Positions 1-7,651 of a stretch of DNA of 35,675 nucleotides are shown here, piece after piece. Below the pieces are notes generated by a model. The model was not told the DNA's origin. It did no database searches and was given only the letters and a program-made list of their open reading frames with translations. The first letter of the stretch is position 1. Each line of letters opens with the position of its first letter. The position numbers and the translations under genes are program-made. Source of the DNA: Comamonadaceae bacterium UBA2334 (GTDB lineage: Bacteria > Pseudomonadota > Gammaproteobacteria > Burkholderiales > Burkholderiaceae_C); NCBI GenBank assembly GCA_002344885.1, contig DDUQ01000046.1, positions 1 to 35,675 on the forward strand. Direction: 5' to 3'.

Positions 1-729
1 CAGGATTTGCGCGGCCACCGCATACTGGTTGCTGCCGTCGAATGGCAGCCGTGCGGTCAGCAATTCGAACAGCATCACACCGGCTGAGAACAAGTCGCTG
101 CGTTCGTCCAGTTGCAGGCCGCGGACCTGCTCGGGTGACATGTAACGCGGGGTGCCGATCGAGTGCCCCGAAACCTGTGTGCCGTTGTCGTCCTCGGCAT
201 CCAGAATCTTGGCAATGCCGAAATCGGTCAGTTTGACCCATCCGTTCGCGTCCAGCAGGATGTTCTCGGGCTTGATGTCACGGTGCAGAATTTTCTGGGC
301 GTGTGCATGTCCCAAGGCTGCCAGCACGTCCAGCGCGATCCTGACCGCTCCCCACGGTGTGAAGCGCACGCCATGGTGCAGACAATGCTTGAGGTTCACC
401 CCTGTCACCAACTCCATCACCAGGTAAGTGGTGTCTTCCGACTGCCCGGAGTCGAACACACTGACGATGTTGGGGTGGTTGAGGCGCGCCACGGAACGGG
501 CCTCGGTCTGGAAACGTGCCTCGTAAGCTGCAGCCTGAGCGGCATCCCGGGCCTCGGCCCGGATGGTCTTGACCGCCACCGCGCGGGCCAGGCGGGGGTC
601 CCGCGCCTCGTAGACCACTCCCATCGCGCCCTTGCCCAGGACACGTATCACCTCATAGCGACCGATGTGTGTGACGTGCATGACGGAGTGGATGAAAGTT
701 CGCTGCAGGAACAGGGGAGCCGTCAGCAT
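1..729 (-). CDS. Serine/threonine protein kinase, N-terminal part (runs off window)
   Basis: Reading the minus strand gives the N-terminal lobe and most of the catalytic core of a Hanks-type Ser/Thr kinase; the C-terminus lies beyond base 1. Visible motifs in order are a glycine-rich loop (GKGAMGVVYEA), the VAVKTI lysine, the catalytic loop HRDIKPEN, DFGIAK (the metal-binding DFG) and the activation-segment end GTPRYMSPEQ. All key catalytic residues are present, so it should be active. Two starts are possible: ATG at 729 (MLTAPLF...), just after an in-frame stop, and ATG at 681 (MHVTHIGRYEV...), which begins closer to the usual GRY domain start. Neither has a clear Shine-Dalgarno. It is the last visible gene of a minus-strand group with the M48, GH8 and nuclease-fold genes. 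Its substrate is unknown. Confidence 0.9.
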   Translation of the reverse strand, partial: MLTAPLFLQRTFIHSVMHVTHIGRYEVIRVLGKGAMGVVYEARDPRLARAVAVKTIRAEARDAAQAAAYEARFQTEARSVARLNHPNIVSVFDSGQSEDTTYLVMELVTGVNLKHCLHHGVRFTPWGAVRIALDVLAALGHAHAQKILHRDIKPENILLDANGWVKLTDFGIAKILDAEDDNGTQVSGHSIGTPRYMSPEQVRGLQLDERSDLFSAGVMLFELLTARLPFDGSNQYAVAAQIL

Positions 730-824
730 AACTTAAAGCTGAGTACACCCGTGCGATGAGCTGTATTTTGGGGGTGTGGGCCTTGCATCACAAGTCTGCC
801 CCACGACCATACCTGACCCCACCC

Positions 825-1271
825 TCAGGGCCGTTGGCGCGAAGCCAGCCCGTTGGCCACCAGCAGGTCGCCCACATCGTGCCTCAGGTCCGCTTGTCTG
901 TTACGGCTGACCTGCGCATGGCAGGTCAGTTCTTTGCCTGCTCGCGTGCAATGGGCCAGTGTTACCTGTTGACCCAGCAACAGGGCATCCAGTTGCATTC
1001 TGTCGCGTTGCGCCTTGCCGGATCGGCTGGCCGGCGCAATGCCGCGCAATCGCACTGCGACTTGCCGGTTGAGCAAGCGGACATCCGAGGCCTCCTTCAC
1101 GTCGACCAGCAACCGTTGCGCGCTCGGTACGTGGGCAATGACACCCAGGATGGGGTCCAGCACCTCGGCGGACACGGACGTACCACTGCCTGAAGCCAGG
1201 CCAAAAGCAAGCATGGTGCGCGCAGCGCCTTGACCGAAAAAGTGCGTGATGGCGGAGAAGGGGCGGCGCAT
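825..1271 (-). CDS. Small protein with degenerate SNase (thermonuclease)-like fold
   Basis: A 148-residue protein whose start overlaps the stop of the GH8 gene by one base (TGATG), implying translational coupling. Residues about 50-140 follow the pattern of a staphylococcal-nuclease (OB-barrel) domain: a strand ending VRLRGIAP, a helix with a DALLLGQQVTL segment, and a late DLLVANGLA segment matching the usual 'D.ML..GLA'. The canonical IDAPE acidic residues are replaced by IAPAS, so nuclease activity is doubtful. The N-terminus (about residues 15-35) is hydrophobic enough to be a weak signal peptide. The fold is inferred from pattern only; no family search was possible. A function in the operon cannot be named. 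Confidence 0.6.
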   Translation of the reverse strand: MRRPFSAITHFFGQGAARTMLAFGLASGSGTSVSAEVLDPILGVIAHVPSAQRLLVDVKEASDVRLLNRQVAVRLRGIAPASRSGKAQRDRMQLDALLLGQQVTLAHCTRAGKELTCHAQVSRNRQADLRHDVGDLLVANGLASRQRP

Positions 1272-2311
1272 CAGCGTCGACCGCCCTCGCGGGCGGCCAC
1301 TTGCACCAGCATGTTCAACGTGGCGGAGTAGTAGCTTTGGGCCGACATGGGCAACCGGCTGGCAGGCGGCTTGCCCGTCATCACCAGTGTGCGAATGGCG
1401 GCAATACCTGGTTCTGCGCCGTAGCTGTCGATCGAGTTGTCATCGACATTGGCCCAACCCGGCAGAAACGCATCACATTTGAAATGCGTCCAGAACCGCA
1501 TGAAGCCATCGGTCTTGTTGGTCTCGGCTCGGCCGGCCCAGTGAAGGTAGAGCGGGATGCGGGCTGCGTCGTAGCCATACCGGGTGGGTCGGTTGGGGTC
1601 GGGTTGCAGCGGGTTGACCAGCAGCAACCAGTCCGGTGGCAGGCCCCAGCGACCGAAGCGTGCGATCTCCGTCAGGCGCAGGCCTGAACGGGTCAGCGCC
1701 TCCCACTGCGGGTGGGGATCGACCTTGTTCAAGGCATCGAAAGCTGGAAACACCCAATAGGACAGGTTGACGACCAGACCCTGTGCAGTCTTGAAACCGT
1801 CCACACCAGGCAGCAAGACGGTGCCCCAAGGGGTCCCGTCCTGCACCATCTTTTCCCGGATGGCTTTGGCGATGGCGGCAGCCTTGTCTTTGTAGGGCGC
1901 GTGGCCAAGGCGCTCGGCAGCCCTTTGCAGGCCCCAGGCAATGAACAGGTCGCCGTCAGCTGCCGTGTTGGCATCGGTAACGCCCCGACCCGGTTCCCAG
2001 CGCCAGGCAAACAGACCGTCGGTGCGGGTCCCCAGGTTGGCCTGGGTCCATTGCCAGATGCGGTCAAATGCGGCCCGGTCGTTGGCTGCCGTGGCCAGCA
2101 CCATGCCGAAACCTTGCCCCTCGGAATGGCTGATGTTGCGCTGACCGGTGTCGGTCACGCGTCCGTCCGGGGCAACATAGGTGGCCTTCCATTCATCCCA
2201 CCCGATCAAAGTCGTCGATGCTTGGGCGGGGGCGGCGAGGGTCAGGCCGAACAGGGCACCGCCCCACAGCAGACTGCGTCTGGACACGACGATGGGGTCT
2301 GCCTGAAGCAT
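1271..2311 (-). CDS. Glycoside hydrolase family 8 (BcsZ-like endoglucanase), secreted
   Basis: A 346-residue protein that would hydrolyse beta-1,4-glucans or related beta-glycans outside the cytoplasm. The N-terminus carries a twin-arginine-like signal (SRRSLLWGG, hydrophobic stretch, then PAQA). The mature part has the GH8 landmarks: SEGQGFGM, holding the likely catalytic acid Glu, and DANTAADGDLFIAWGL, holding the acidic pair near the second catalytic site. Length fits bacterial GH8 cellulases of the BcsZ type. BcsZ normally sits in a bcs cellulose operon, but no bcsA or bcsB is seen here. It starts 8 bases after the M48 stop and overlaps the next gene, so the four genes are probably co-transcribed. 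Substrate preference (cellulose, chitosan or other glucan) cannot be told from sequence. Confidence 0.88.
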   Translation of the reverse strand: MLQADPIVVSRRSLLWGGALFGLTLAAPAQASTTLIGWDEWKATYVAPDGRVTDTGQRNISHSEGQGFGMVLATAANDRAAFDRIWQWTQANLGTRTDGLFAWRWEPGRGVTDANTAADGDLFIAWGLQRAAERLGHAPYKDKAAAIAKAIREKMVQDGTPWGTVLLPGVDGFKTAQGLVVNLSYWVFPAFDALNKVDPHPQWEALTRSGLRLTEIARFGRWGLPPDWLLLVNPLQPDPNRPTRYGYDAARIPLYLHWAGRAETNKTDGFMRFWTHFKCDAFLPGWANVDDNSIDSYGAEPGIAAIRTLVMTGKPPASRLPMSAQSYYSATLNMLVQVAAREGGRR

Positions 2312-2319
2312 GGTTCCGA

Positions 2320-3072
2320 TCAGGTTATATGATCACGCAACCTATCAGCGCGATCCTTCGGTGACGGGTGTGTAGACAAAAAACTGCTGGACGTGTCGCC
2401 CGTCAACGTTGCCAGCTTGTCGAGCGCGGTGACACAGGCTTTTGCGTTGTACTTGCGGTTCTTCATGAATCCCAATGCGTAGTCGTCGGCCTCGCGTTCG
2501 TTGGCCTGGGAATGCTGTGCATTGATGACCTTCTCGAAAAGGTCCCCCAATTCAGTGTTGGCCAGCACGCCTGCACGGGTGTTAGAGGACTGAACGCCTT
2601 TGCGTAGAGCGCTGGTTCGAAGGGCGGCTTGCATGCGCGCTTTGGAGTGTCCCGATTTGACATGCCCGATTTCGTGTCCAATGACGTAACGTACTTCATC
2701 GTCCGAAAACTGGTCCATCAAACCTGAGTAGACACGGATGGTGCCATTGGCCATGGCAAATGCATTGACTTGTGGCGTGACGTAGACCTTGAAATTAAGC
2801 CTCAGACCATCGTAGTTTTGAAGACCTGTCACCATCTTGTTCAGTCGCTGGGCATAGGGGTTGCTCCCAGGAGCCACCTGGTTTTGTTGGTCCATCTGAC
2901 TGGCCATCTGGTCGAAATAGCCTTTCAGCTCCTCGTCTGTGATGGCTTCGGCTTTCACCAAGTCTTGTCCAGCCTCGAGGATTTTTCCAAAATTGAACTG
3001 CGCCCAGACAGGTGTCACAGCACTGATGCCTGACACGAGGGCGGAAAGAGTGAGCAAGTTACGACGGTACAT
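2320..3072 (-). CDS. M48 family zinc metalloprotease (LoiP/YcaL-like), periplasmic
   Basis: A 250-residue secreted protease. Residues 1-24 form a signal peptide (basic start, hydrophobic core, VWAQ). The zinc motif HEIGH lies in VIGHEIGHVKSGH, and the third zinc ligand lies in NEREADDYALGFM, the M48 arrangement. The C-terminal STHPSPKDRADRL is the conserved tail of this subfamily, as in E. coli LoiP (YggG) and YcaL. Such enzymes are periplasmic or outer-membrane quality-control proteases. No lipobox cysteine is visible, so it is probably soluble. It is the first gene of a minus-strand group and is divergent from a second M48 gene. Confidence 0.92.
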   Translation of the reverse strand: MYRRNLLTLSALVSGISAVTPVWAQFNFGKILEAGQDLVKAEAITDEELKGYFDQMASQMDQQNQVAPGSNPYAQRLNKMVTGLQNYDGLRLNFKVYVTPQVNAFAMANGTIRVYSGLMDQFSDDEVRYVIGHEIGHVKSGHSKARMQAALRTSALRKGVQSSNTRAGVLANTELGDLFEKVINAQHSQANEREADDYALGFMKNRKYNAKACVTALDKLATLTGDTSSSFLSTHPSPKDRADRLRDHIT

Positions 3073-3244
3073 AAAAAACTCCGGTTTACAGGCAGTGGCA
3101 GCAAGCTTCGCCTCCGTGCAAAATCAGACTTTACACAAATCGTTGCCTGCAGGATATGGTTACTGACGGTGGGCAGGTATCAAATGGCAGAGTATTGACC
3201 CGTTGCATCAGGAGGACGGGGCAATCCGAATACCAGGAGAAGTT
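3073..3244. promoter_or_regulatory. Divergent intergenic region between two M48 protease genes
   Basis: A 172-bp spacer holding the start regions of two divergent protease genes. The plus-strand gene has a clear Shine-Dalgarno (AGGAGAAG) directly before the ATG at 3245. No well-spaced sigma-70 pair or obvious operator was identified. Confidence 0.35.
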
Positions 3245-4531
3245 ATGCGTGATTCAATCTTGCTGAGCAGAACGGTCGCTGCGGCATGTTTGGCAATCGC
3301 CGCCAATTGCGGTGTTGCACACGCGCAGGAAGAGGCAACCGTCAAGCGCCAGACCCAGTTGAGGTCCCAACCAAGCGACAGTGCGCCAGGGATTGCTGAT
3401 TTGCCTGTCAACAGTGTTCTGATCCGTCAGCCTCAGCGGCAGGGTGCGTGGATGCAGGTCAAAACTTCTGCAGGCACATCAGGGTGGGTCAGCATGTTTG
3501 ACATCGGCACGCCGGTGCGTGATCTGGTGGTGGGCTTATTGCGACGGGCTGTGACCAAGCCTAGTGCAGGCACACTTGCTACCGCCACCATCGGTATCCG
3601 TGGCTTGGGGCAGGGCAATGTGGCCTCAGTTGGGGCGGGGGCGGCCAACGGGCCTTCGGGCATTGAAACGGTCGCCTTGGTTGAGAATGCGCGTGCAAGC
3701 CAGGAGCAGGCCCGTGATTTTGCAACCAGAGTGGGGTTGCGGTCGCTCGCGCTGGATGACTTGCCTGTCCCTCCGCCACCCGCTGGCCTGCCTGCGGAGG
3801 TCCTGTCGGTTAAGTCAGTGATTGCTGGGGATGGGTTGTTGTCCAGGGCCCTGCGGTCACCAGATTCATTGACTGATGCAGAAGAGGCCGAGTTGGGCAG
3901 GCAGTTTGCTGTCCATTGGATGCAGGGACAGCCTGCGGATGCCACGCCGGGCATGCAGGCCTATGTCAACCGACTGGGCAGGTGGCTCAGCCTTCAGTCC
4001 TCACGGCCTGCTTTGACCTGGACGTTTGTGGTGGTTGACGAAGCAGAGTTCCAGGCATTCAGTGCGCCCGGTGGGTACGTGTTTGTGAGTCGTGGTTTAG
4101 TGGACAGGTGTGTAGATGAGGCGGAGTTGGCTGCGTTGCTGGCGCACGAGATTGCGCATGTTTCTCAGCGGCATGGCCTGGTAGCCATGCAGAAATTCGC
4201 TTCAGCCGATGCGCGTGCTACCCCCGATTTGGCTGCAATGGCGTGGCACATGCAACGAATGGGTATGGGTGCACGTGCAGAATTCGAGGCTGATCGTCTT
4301 GCGGTGACGATGTTGGCGAGATCAGGGCTTGATCCCTTTGGTTTGATGGCTGTTCTGGTTCAACAGAATGCGCTGAATGACAGTGACCTGCACTATGCCG
4401 AGGCGCATCCACAAAGCCGTTTGCGACTGGACCAATTGGAGCAGGCCATCTCGTTAGGCGGAAGCATCCCCGAAGCACATCGCCCGCAGGTGACGATCGG
4501 GCAACGGCTGGCATCTCTGGGCTTGCCTTGA
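3245..4531 (+). CDS. M48 family metalloprotease with N-terminal SH3 domain, secreted
   Basis: A 428-residue exported protein. The ATG at 3245 is chosen because AGGAGAAG stands immediately upstream and the protein then begins with a typical signal peptide (MRDSILLSRT..., ending AHAQ); an earlier in-frame ATG at 3203 would add 14 residues ahead of the signal. After the signal comes a bacterial SH3-like segment (VKRQTQLRSQPSD ... GAWMQVKTSAGTSGWV), then a linker, then an M48 peptidase domain with HEIAH in LLAHEIAHVSQRHG and the third ligand in EFEADRLAVTMLARSG. SH3 domains in this setting usually bind cell wall or protein partners. A likely role is envelope proteolysis; substrates are unknown. 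Confidence 0.88.
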   Translation: MRDSILLSRTVAAACLAIAANCGVAHAQEEATVKRQTQLRSQPSDSAPGIADLPVNSVLIRQPQRQGAWMQVKTSAGTSGWVSMFDIGTPVRDLVVGLLRRAVTKPSAGTLATATIGIRGLGQGNVASVGAGAANGPSGIETVALVENARASQEQARDFATRVGLRSLALDDLPVPPPPAGLPAEVLSVKSVIAGDGLLSRALRSPDSLTDAEEAELGRQFAVHWMQGQPADATPGMQAYVNRLGRWLSLQSSRPALTWTFVVVDEAEFQAFSAPGGYVFVSRGLVDRCVDEAELAALLAHEIAHVSQRHGLVAMQKFASADARATPDLAAMAWHMQRMGMGARAEFEADRLAVTMLARSGLDPFGLMAVLVQQNALNDSDLHYAEAHPQSRLRLDQLEQAISLGGSIPEAHRPQVTIGQRLASLGLP

Positions 4532-4751
4532 GTGAGAGGCTGAGGTTTTTTACCCAAATCCGCTCGCCACCCCAAAACGTACCCGTTTCGCGTTGTAAAA
4601 GCTCGCCATAGCACTGTTGATGCCCGTGATCGGGCACGTTTTGGTGCGTTTTCGTACACGCCCGAAAAACTCCCTGCCTCTGGGGCGGGCGGATGTGTCT
4701 GGCCGTAGGGGTTATCCTCCTCTGTCGACAAATGACCGTCTGATGGCCTGA
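4532..4751. other. Intergenic region with a hairpin, possible terminator
   Basis: A 220-bp gap without a supported gene. Around 4620-4637 there is a short GC hairpin (TGCCCG, TGAT loop, CGGGCA) followed by a T-containing stretch (CGTTTTGG), which may be a weak terminator for the upstream protease gene. An antisense open frame here was not accepted as a gene. The end of the gap would hold the methyltransferase promoter; no clear boxes were recognised. Confidence 0.3.
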
Positions 4752-6221
4752 ATGAACCAACTTCAATTGTTTTTGCCTTGCGCCGCTGGTGTCGAAGCTT
4801 TTCTGGCCGATGAGGTCCAGCGGGTGGTGGGGGTGCGCGGGCAAACCGGGCGCGCCGGGTTGATGCTGTCAGCTTCCTGGCGCGATGCGATGAAGCTCAA
4901 TTTGCACAGCCGTCTTGCCCAGCGCGTGTTGGTGCAACTGGCACATCAGCCTTACCGGCATGAGGCAGATCTCTACGAGGCTGCCGCAGGCGTGGCATGG
5001 GAAATCTGGTTCACACCGCGTCAGAGTTTCAAAATCGAGATCACGTCGCAATACAGCCCCTTGCAGAGTCTGAATTTTGCGGCGCTCAAAGTCAAAGATG
5101 CCGTCGCCGACCGTTTCCGGCACAAAACGGGTGTCCGCCCGGATGTGGATACGGCGCGGCCAGATGTTCGCATCTTTGTCCACCTCACCACCGACCACGT
5201 CAGCTTGTACATCGACACATCCGGTGAGCCCTTGTTCAAGCGGGGCTGGCGCGAAGACAAAGGTGATGCCCCTTTGAAGGAAACCTTGGCCGCAGCGATG
5301 CTGGCCGCTGCCGGTTGGGACGGGAGCAAGGGGCCCGATCTGCCTTTGTACGACCCTTGCTGCGGCAGTGGCACGATTGCCATTGAGGCAGCCCAGATGG
5401 CGTTGGGCATGCCCGCCGGCGGGGCGCGCCGCTTTGGCTTCGAGCGGCTGTTGCCTTACCAGGCGCATGTCTGGCATGGTATCAAAACGGAAGCAACCGA
5501 TTCAATGGCTGATTGCGCTGTAGGTGTTTTTCGTTTCAAAAATGGCGATGCGCCGTTCATTTTTGGCAGCGACGTGTCTCACCGCATGGTGGACTTCGCC
5601 CAGCGCAATGCCGAGCGCGCGGGTGTGGCGCATGCGATCGAGTTCCGGGGGGGGGATGCCTTGCAACGCATGCCCCCTTGTGAACGTCCGGGCATCATGT
5701 TGCTCAACCCGCCGTACGGTGAGCGCATCGCGGCGGCGGGGGTGGCGGGAGAGCGTGCCGCAGATCGTGCGGGCGTGCGGGCCGGTGCCCGCTTCGACCC
5801 TGCTGCCGGACGGATGTCGCCAGGCGGTGGTACGGGGCGGATGGCTCCGCGGGTGCACCGGGTGGGTGAGCGTGCAGAGCACGTTGGTTCTGCCTCACCG
5901 GCGGGCGCACCGGGCATGGGCCGTCAGCAGGCCCAAACCGACGCGGGTGGCAGCGATTTCTTTCCCAAACTGGCCACGCACTGGAAGCGCCACTTCAGCG
6001 GTTGGACCGCATGGATGCTCACGCCCGACCTCAAGTTGCCCAGCCAGATGCGCCTGAAAGAATCCCGCCGCGTGCCCATGTGGAACGGCCCCATCGAGTG
6101 CCGACTGTTCCGCTTCGACCTGATGGCCGGCAGTGCGCGCGGTCCGCGTCCTGCCGTGTCCGTGCCTGGCCAGGCCACCCCGCCCGATGCGTCAGGCGGG
6201 GTGTCAGGGTCCTCCGCATGA
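4752..6221 (+). CDS. rlmL: THUMP-domain 23S rRNA guanine-N2 methyltransferase, RlmL type
   Basis: A 489-residue SAM-dependent RNA methyltransferase of the RlmL/YcbY-N type, expected to make m2G2445 in 23S rRNA. Residues about 50-160 form the THUMP RNA-binding domain. The SAM motif is DPCCGSGTIAIEAA, and the catalytic motif IV is NPPYGER. The C-terminal fold is recognisable in HWKRHFSGWTAWMLTPDLKLPS and ESRRVPMWNGPIECRLFRF. Between NPPYGER and that block lies a Gly/Ala/Arg-rich stretch of about 70 residues (nt about 5725-5960) that looks like an enlarged variable loop. The RlmK half of the E. coli fusion is absent, as is common outside gammaproteobacteria. The last bases overlap the next start (ATGA). 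Confidence 0.88.
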   Translation: MNQLQLFLPCAAGVEAFLADEVQRVVGVRGQTGRAGLMLSASWRDAMKLNLHSRLAQRVLVQLAHQPYRHEADLYEAAAGVAWEIWFTPRQSFKIEITSQYSPLQSLNFAALKVKDAVADRFRHKTGVRPDVDTARPDVRIFVHLTTDHVSLYIDTSGEPLFKRGWREDKGDAPLKETLAAAMLAAAGWDGSKGPDLPLYDPCCGSGTIAIEAAQMALGMPAGGARRFGFERLLPYQAHVWHGIKTEATDSMADCAVGVFRFKNGDAPFIFGSDVSHRMVDFAQRNAERAGVAHAIEFRGGDALQRMPPCERPGIMLLNPPYGERIAAAGVAGERAADRAGVRAGARFDPAAGRMSPGGGTGRMAPRVHRVGERAEHVGSASPAGAPGMGRQQAQTDAGGSDFFPKLATHWKRHFSGWTAWMLTPDLKLPSQMRLKESRRVPMWNGPIECRLFRFDLMAGSARGPRPAVSVPGQATPPDASGGVSGSSA

Positions 6222-6811
6222 GCGCTCTGTTTTGGACGGCCGCGCCCGCTGCGGGTATGACCCGGAGCACCGGTTGGCCAGCGGCTTGTGTGCTCGACAC
6301 CAACATCGTGCTCGACATTTGGGTGTTCGAAGACCCACACGTTCAGCCGATGAGCCGAAGGCTGGGGTTGTCGGGCCTGGGATTGACCGCAGTGCTTTCG
6401 GGGGCAGCCAGTCTTCCCAAGGCTGTGCCCGATGTTCCCTGCGAGGCGCGTCCGGTTGTGCGTTGGTTGGCCACGCGTGCCATGCGCGACGAACTCGCTC
6501 GCGTACTGACCTACCCGCACCTGGTGCGCCGCCAGCCGCTCGGCGAGCAAGCCGCCCATGCGTTGCTGGCAGCCTATGATGCGGCTGTCACCTGGTGCGA
6601 ACCTGCGCCCAAGGCACGCTTTGTCTGCACGGATGCCGATGACCAAAAGTTCATCGACCTGGCGGTCGCCCATGGCGCGGTGCTGGTCAGCAAGGACAAA
6701 GCGGTGCTGCGCTTGAAAAAGCGGCTGGCTTCACTGGGTGTCGAGGTGTTGCGGTCGTGGCCGGGACAGCCGGCCGACCACACCCCCAAGCTCGACGCGC
6801 AGTCTGCATGA
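6218..6811 (+). CDS. PIN-domain protein, putative toxin component of the PIN_3 type
   Basis: A 197-residue protein starting at the ATG that overlaps the stop of the methyltransferase gene (ATGA); an open frame extends upstream but is antisense or shadow sequence. The first PIN-domain acidic motif is VLDTNIVLD, and later acidic residues occur in CTDADDQKFIDLAV, matching the metal-binding Asp cluster of PIN nucleases. A region with MRDELARVLTYPHL is typical of the PIN_3 (TIGR00305-like) family. No antitoxin gene is adjacent, and coupling to an rRNA methyltransferase suggests a housekeeping RNA-processing role rather than a classic toxin-antitoxin pair; that part is inference. The N-terminus has about 25 extra residues before the domain. 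Confidence 0.8.
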   Translation: MSALFWTAAPAAGMTRSTGWPAACVLDTNIVLDIWVFEDPHVQPMSRRLGLSGLGLTAVLSGAASLPKAVPDVPCEARPVVRWLATRAMRDELARVLTYPHLVRRQPLGEQAAHALLAAYDAAVTWCEPAPKARFVCTDADDQKFIDLAVAHGAVLVSKDKAVLRLKKRLASLGVEVLRSWPGQPADHTPKLDAQSA

Positions 6812-6850
6812 GCCCACGGTCTTTTACACACTCAACGAAAAATTGCCAAC

Positions 6851-7651
6851 ATGAACACCACTGCAACCCAGGCGCTCGAGCCTCTGACACCCGATGATTT
6901 CGATGCCCTCGACACGATTCTGGATGACTTGCGCCAACGCGACGAAGAGGTGCCGCAGTGGGAGTTCTGTGAAGGGTTCATGGCAGCGGTCATCTGCTGC
7001 CGCGAGCCCGTGACCGATCATGCGGCTCTGGATGCGTTGCTGCCCGAGTTCGATGGCGAGGAGCCCCTGTTTGCCAGCGCCGAGCAACGCGAGCAGTTTG
7101 CCAAACTGTGGTCGCGCCGCCGTCAGGAACTGTCGGCCAGTCTGGCCACACAGGTGGAATCGCTGGCAGATGAAGCGGCGTTTTCACCCGAAGTGATGGA
7201 TGTGCGCGGCGCTGTGTACAGCTTGCCCGAGGCCGACCGGCAGAAATGGGAGGCTGACAACACCGAGGACGCTCCCATGCCTTCCTTTGCCCAGGTGTGG
7301 GCCCTGGGCTTCATGTATGCCGTCGAACACTGGTCTGAAGCCTGGGAGGCACCGCGAGACAAAGACACCGCTGTCTGGTTGAACGAGTCGCTCGAAAAAA
7401 TCGTGGCGTTGACGGAAGACGACACGGGTGTGCCGTTCGAAAACATGTATGACGAAAGCGCGCCGCCCAGTGTCAGTGAAGCCCGGCTGAACGCTTTCGG
7501 TGAGGCCCTGTGGGCGGTCTATGATTTGCACCAGATCTGGCGCAGCTTGGGGCATCGGGTGGCTGCTGTGGTGCGTGCGCGTCAGCCTGGTCGCAACGAT
7601 CCGTGCAGTTGCGGCAGCGGCAAAAAGTACAAAAAATGCTGCGGTGCCTGA
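6851..7651 (+). CDS. UPF0149 (YgfB/YecA) family protein with C-terminal SEC-C motif
   Basis: A 266-residue cytoplasmic protein. The N-terminal two thirds matches UPF0149 proteins (FDALDTILDDLRQR ... WEFCEGFMAAVICCR ... WALGFMYAVEHW). The C-terminus ends in the SEC-C zinc knuckle, NDPCSCGSGKKYKKCCGA, the same Cys-rich motif found at the SecA tail. The family is common but its molecular role is unclear; the zinc motif suggests binding of protein or ribosome surfaces. Its stop codon abuts, with no spacer, the stop of the convergent histidine kinase gene (the two stops form TGATCA). Confidence 0.9.
   Translation: MNTTATQALEPLTPDDFDALDTILDDLRQRDEEVPQWEFCEGFMAAVICCREPVTDHAALDALLPEFDGEEPLFASAEQREQFAKLWSRRRQELSASLATQVESLADEAAFSPEVMDVRGAVYSLPEADRQKWEADNTEDAPMPSFAQVWALGFMYAVEHWSEAWEAPRDKDTAVWLNESLEKIVALTEDDTGVPFENMYDESAPPSVSEARLNAFGEALWAVYDLHQIWRSLGHRVAAVVRARQPGRNDPCSCGSGKKYKKCCGA

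Noticed and set aside
4393..4731. 112-codon minus-strand gene before rlmL
   Set aside because: Half of it is antisense to the M48 protease, no ribosome site or domain was recognised.
6218..6811. Toxin-antitoxin module at the PIN gene
   Set aside because: No small antitoxin gene on either side; the neighbours are an rRNA methyltransferase and a UPF0149 gene.
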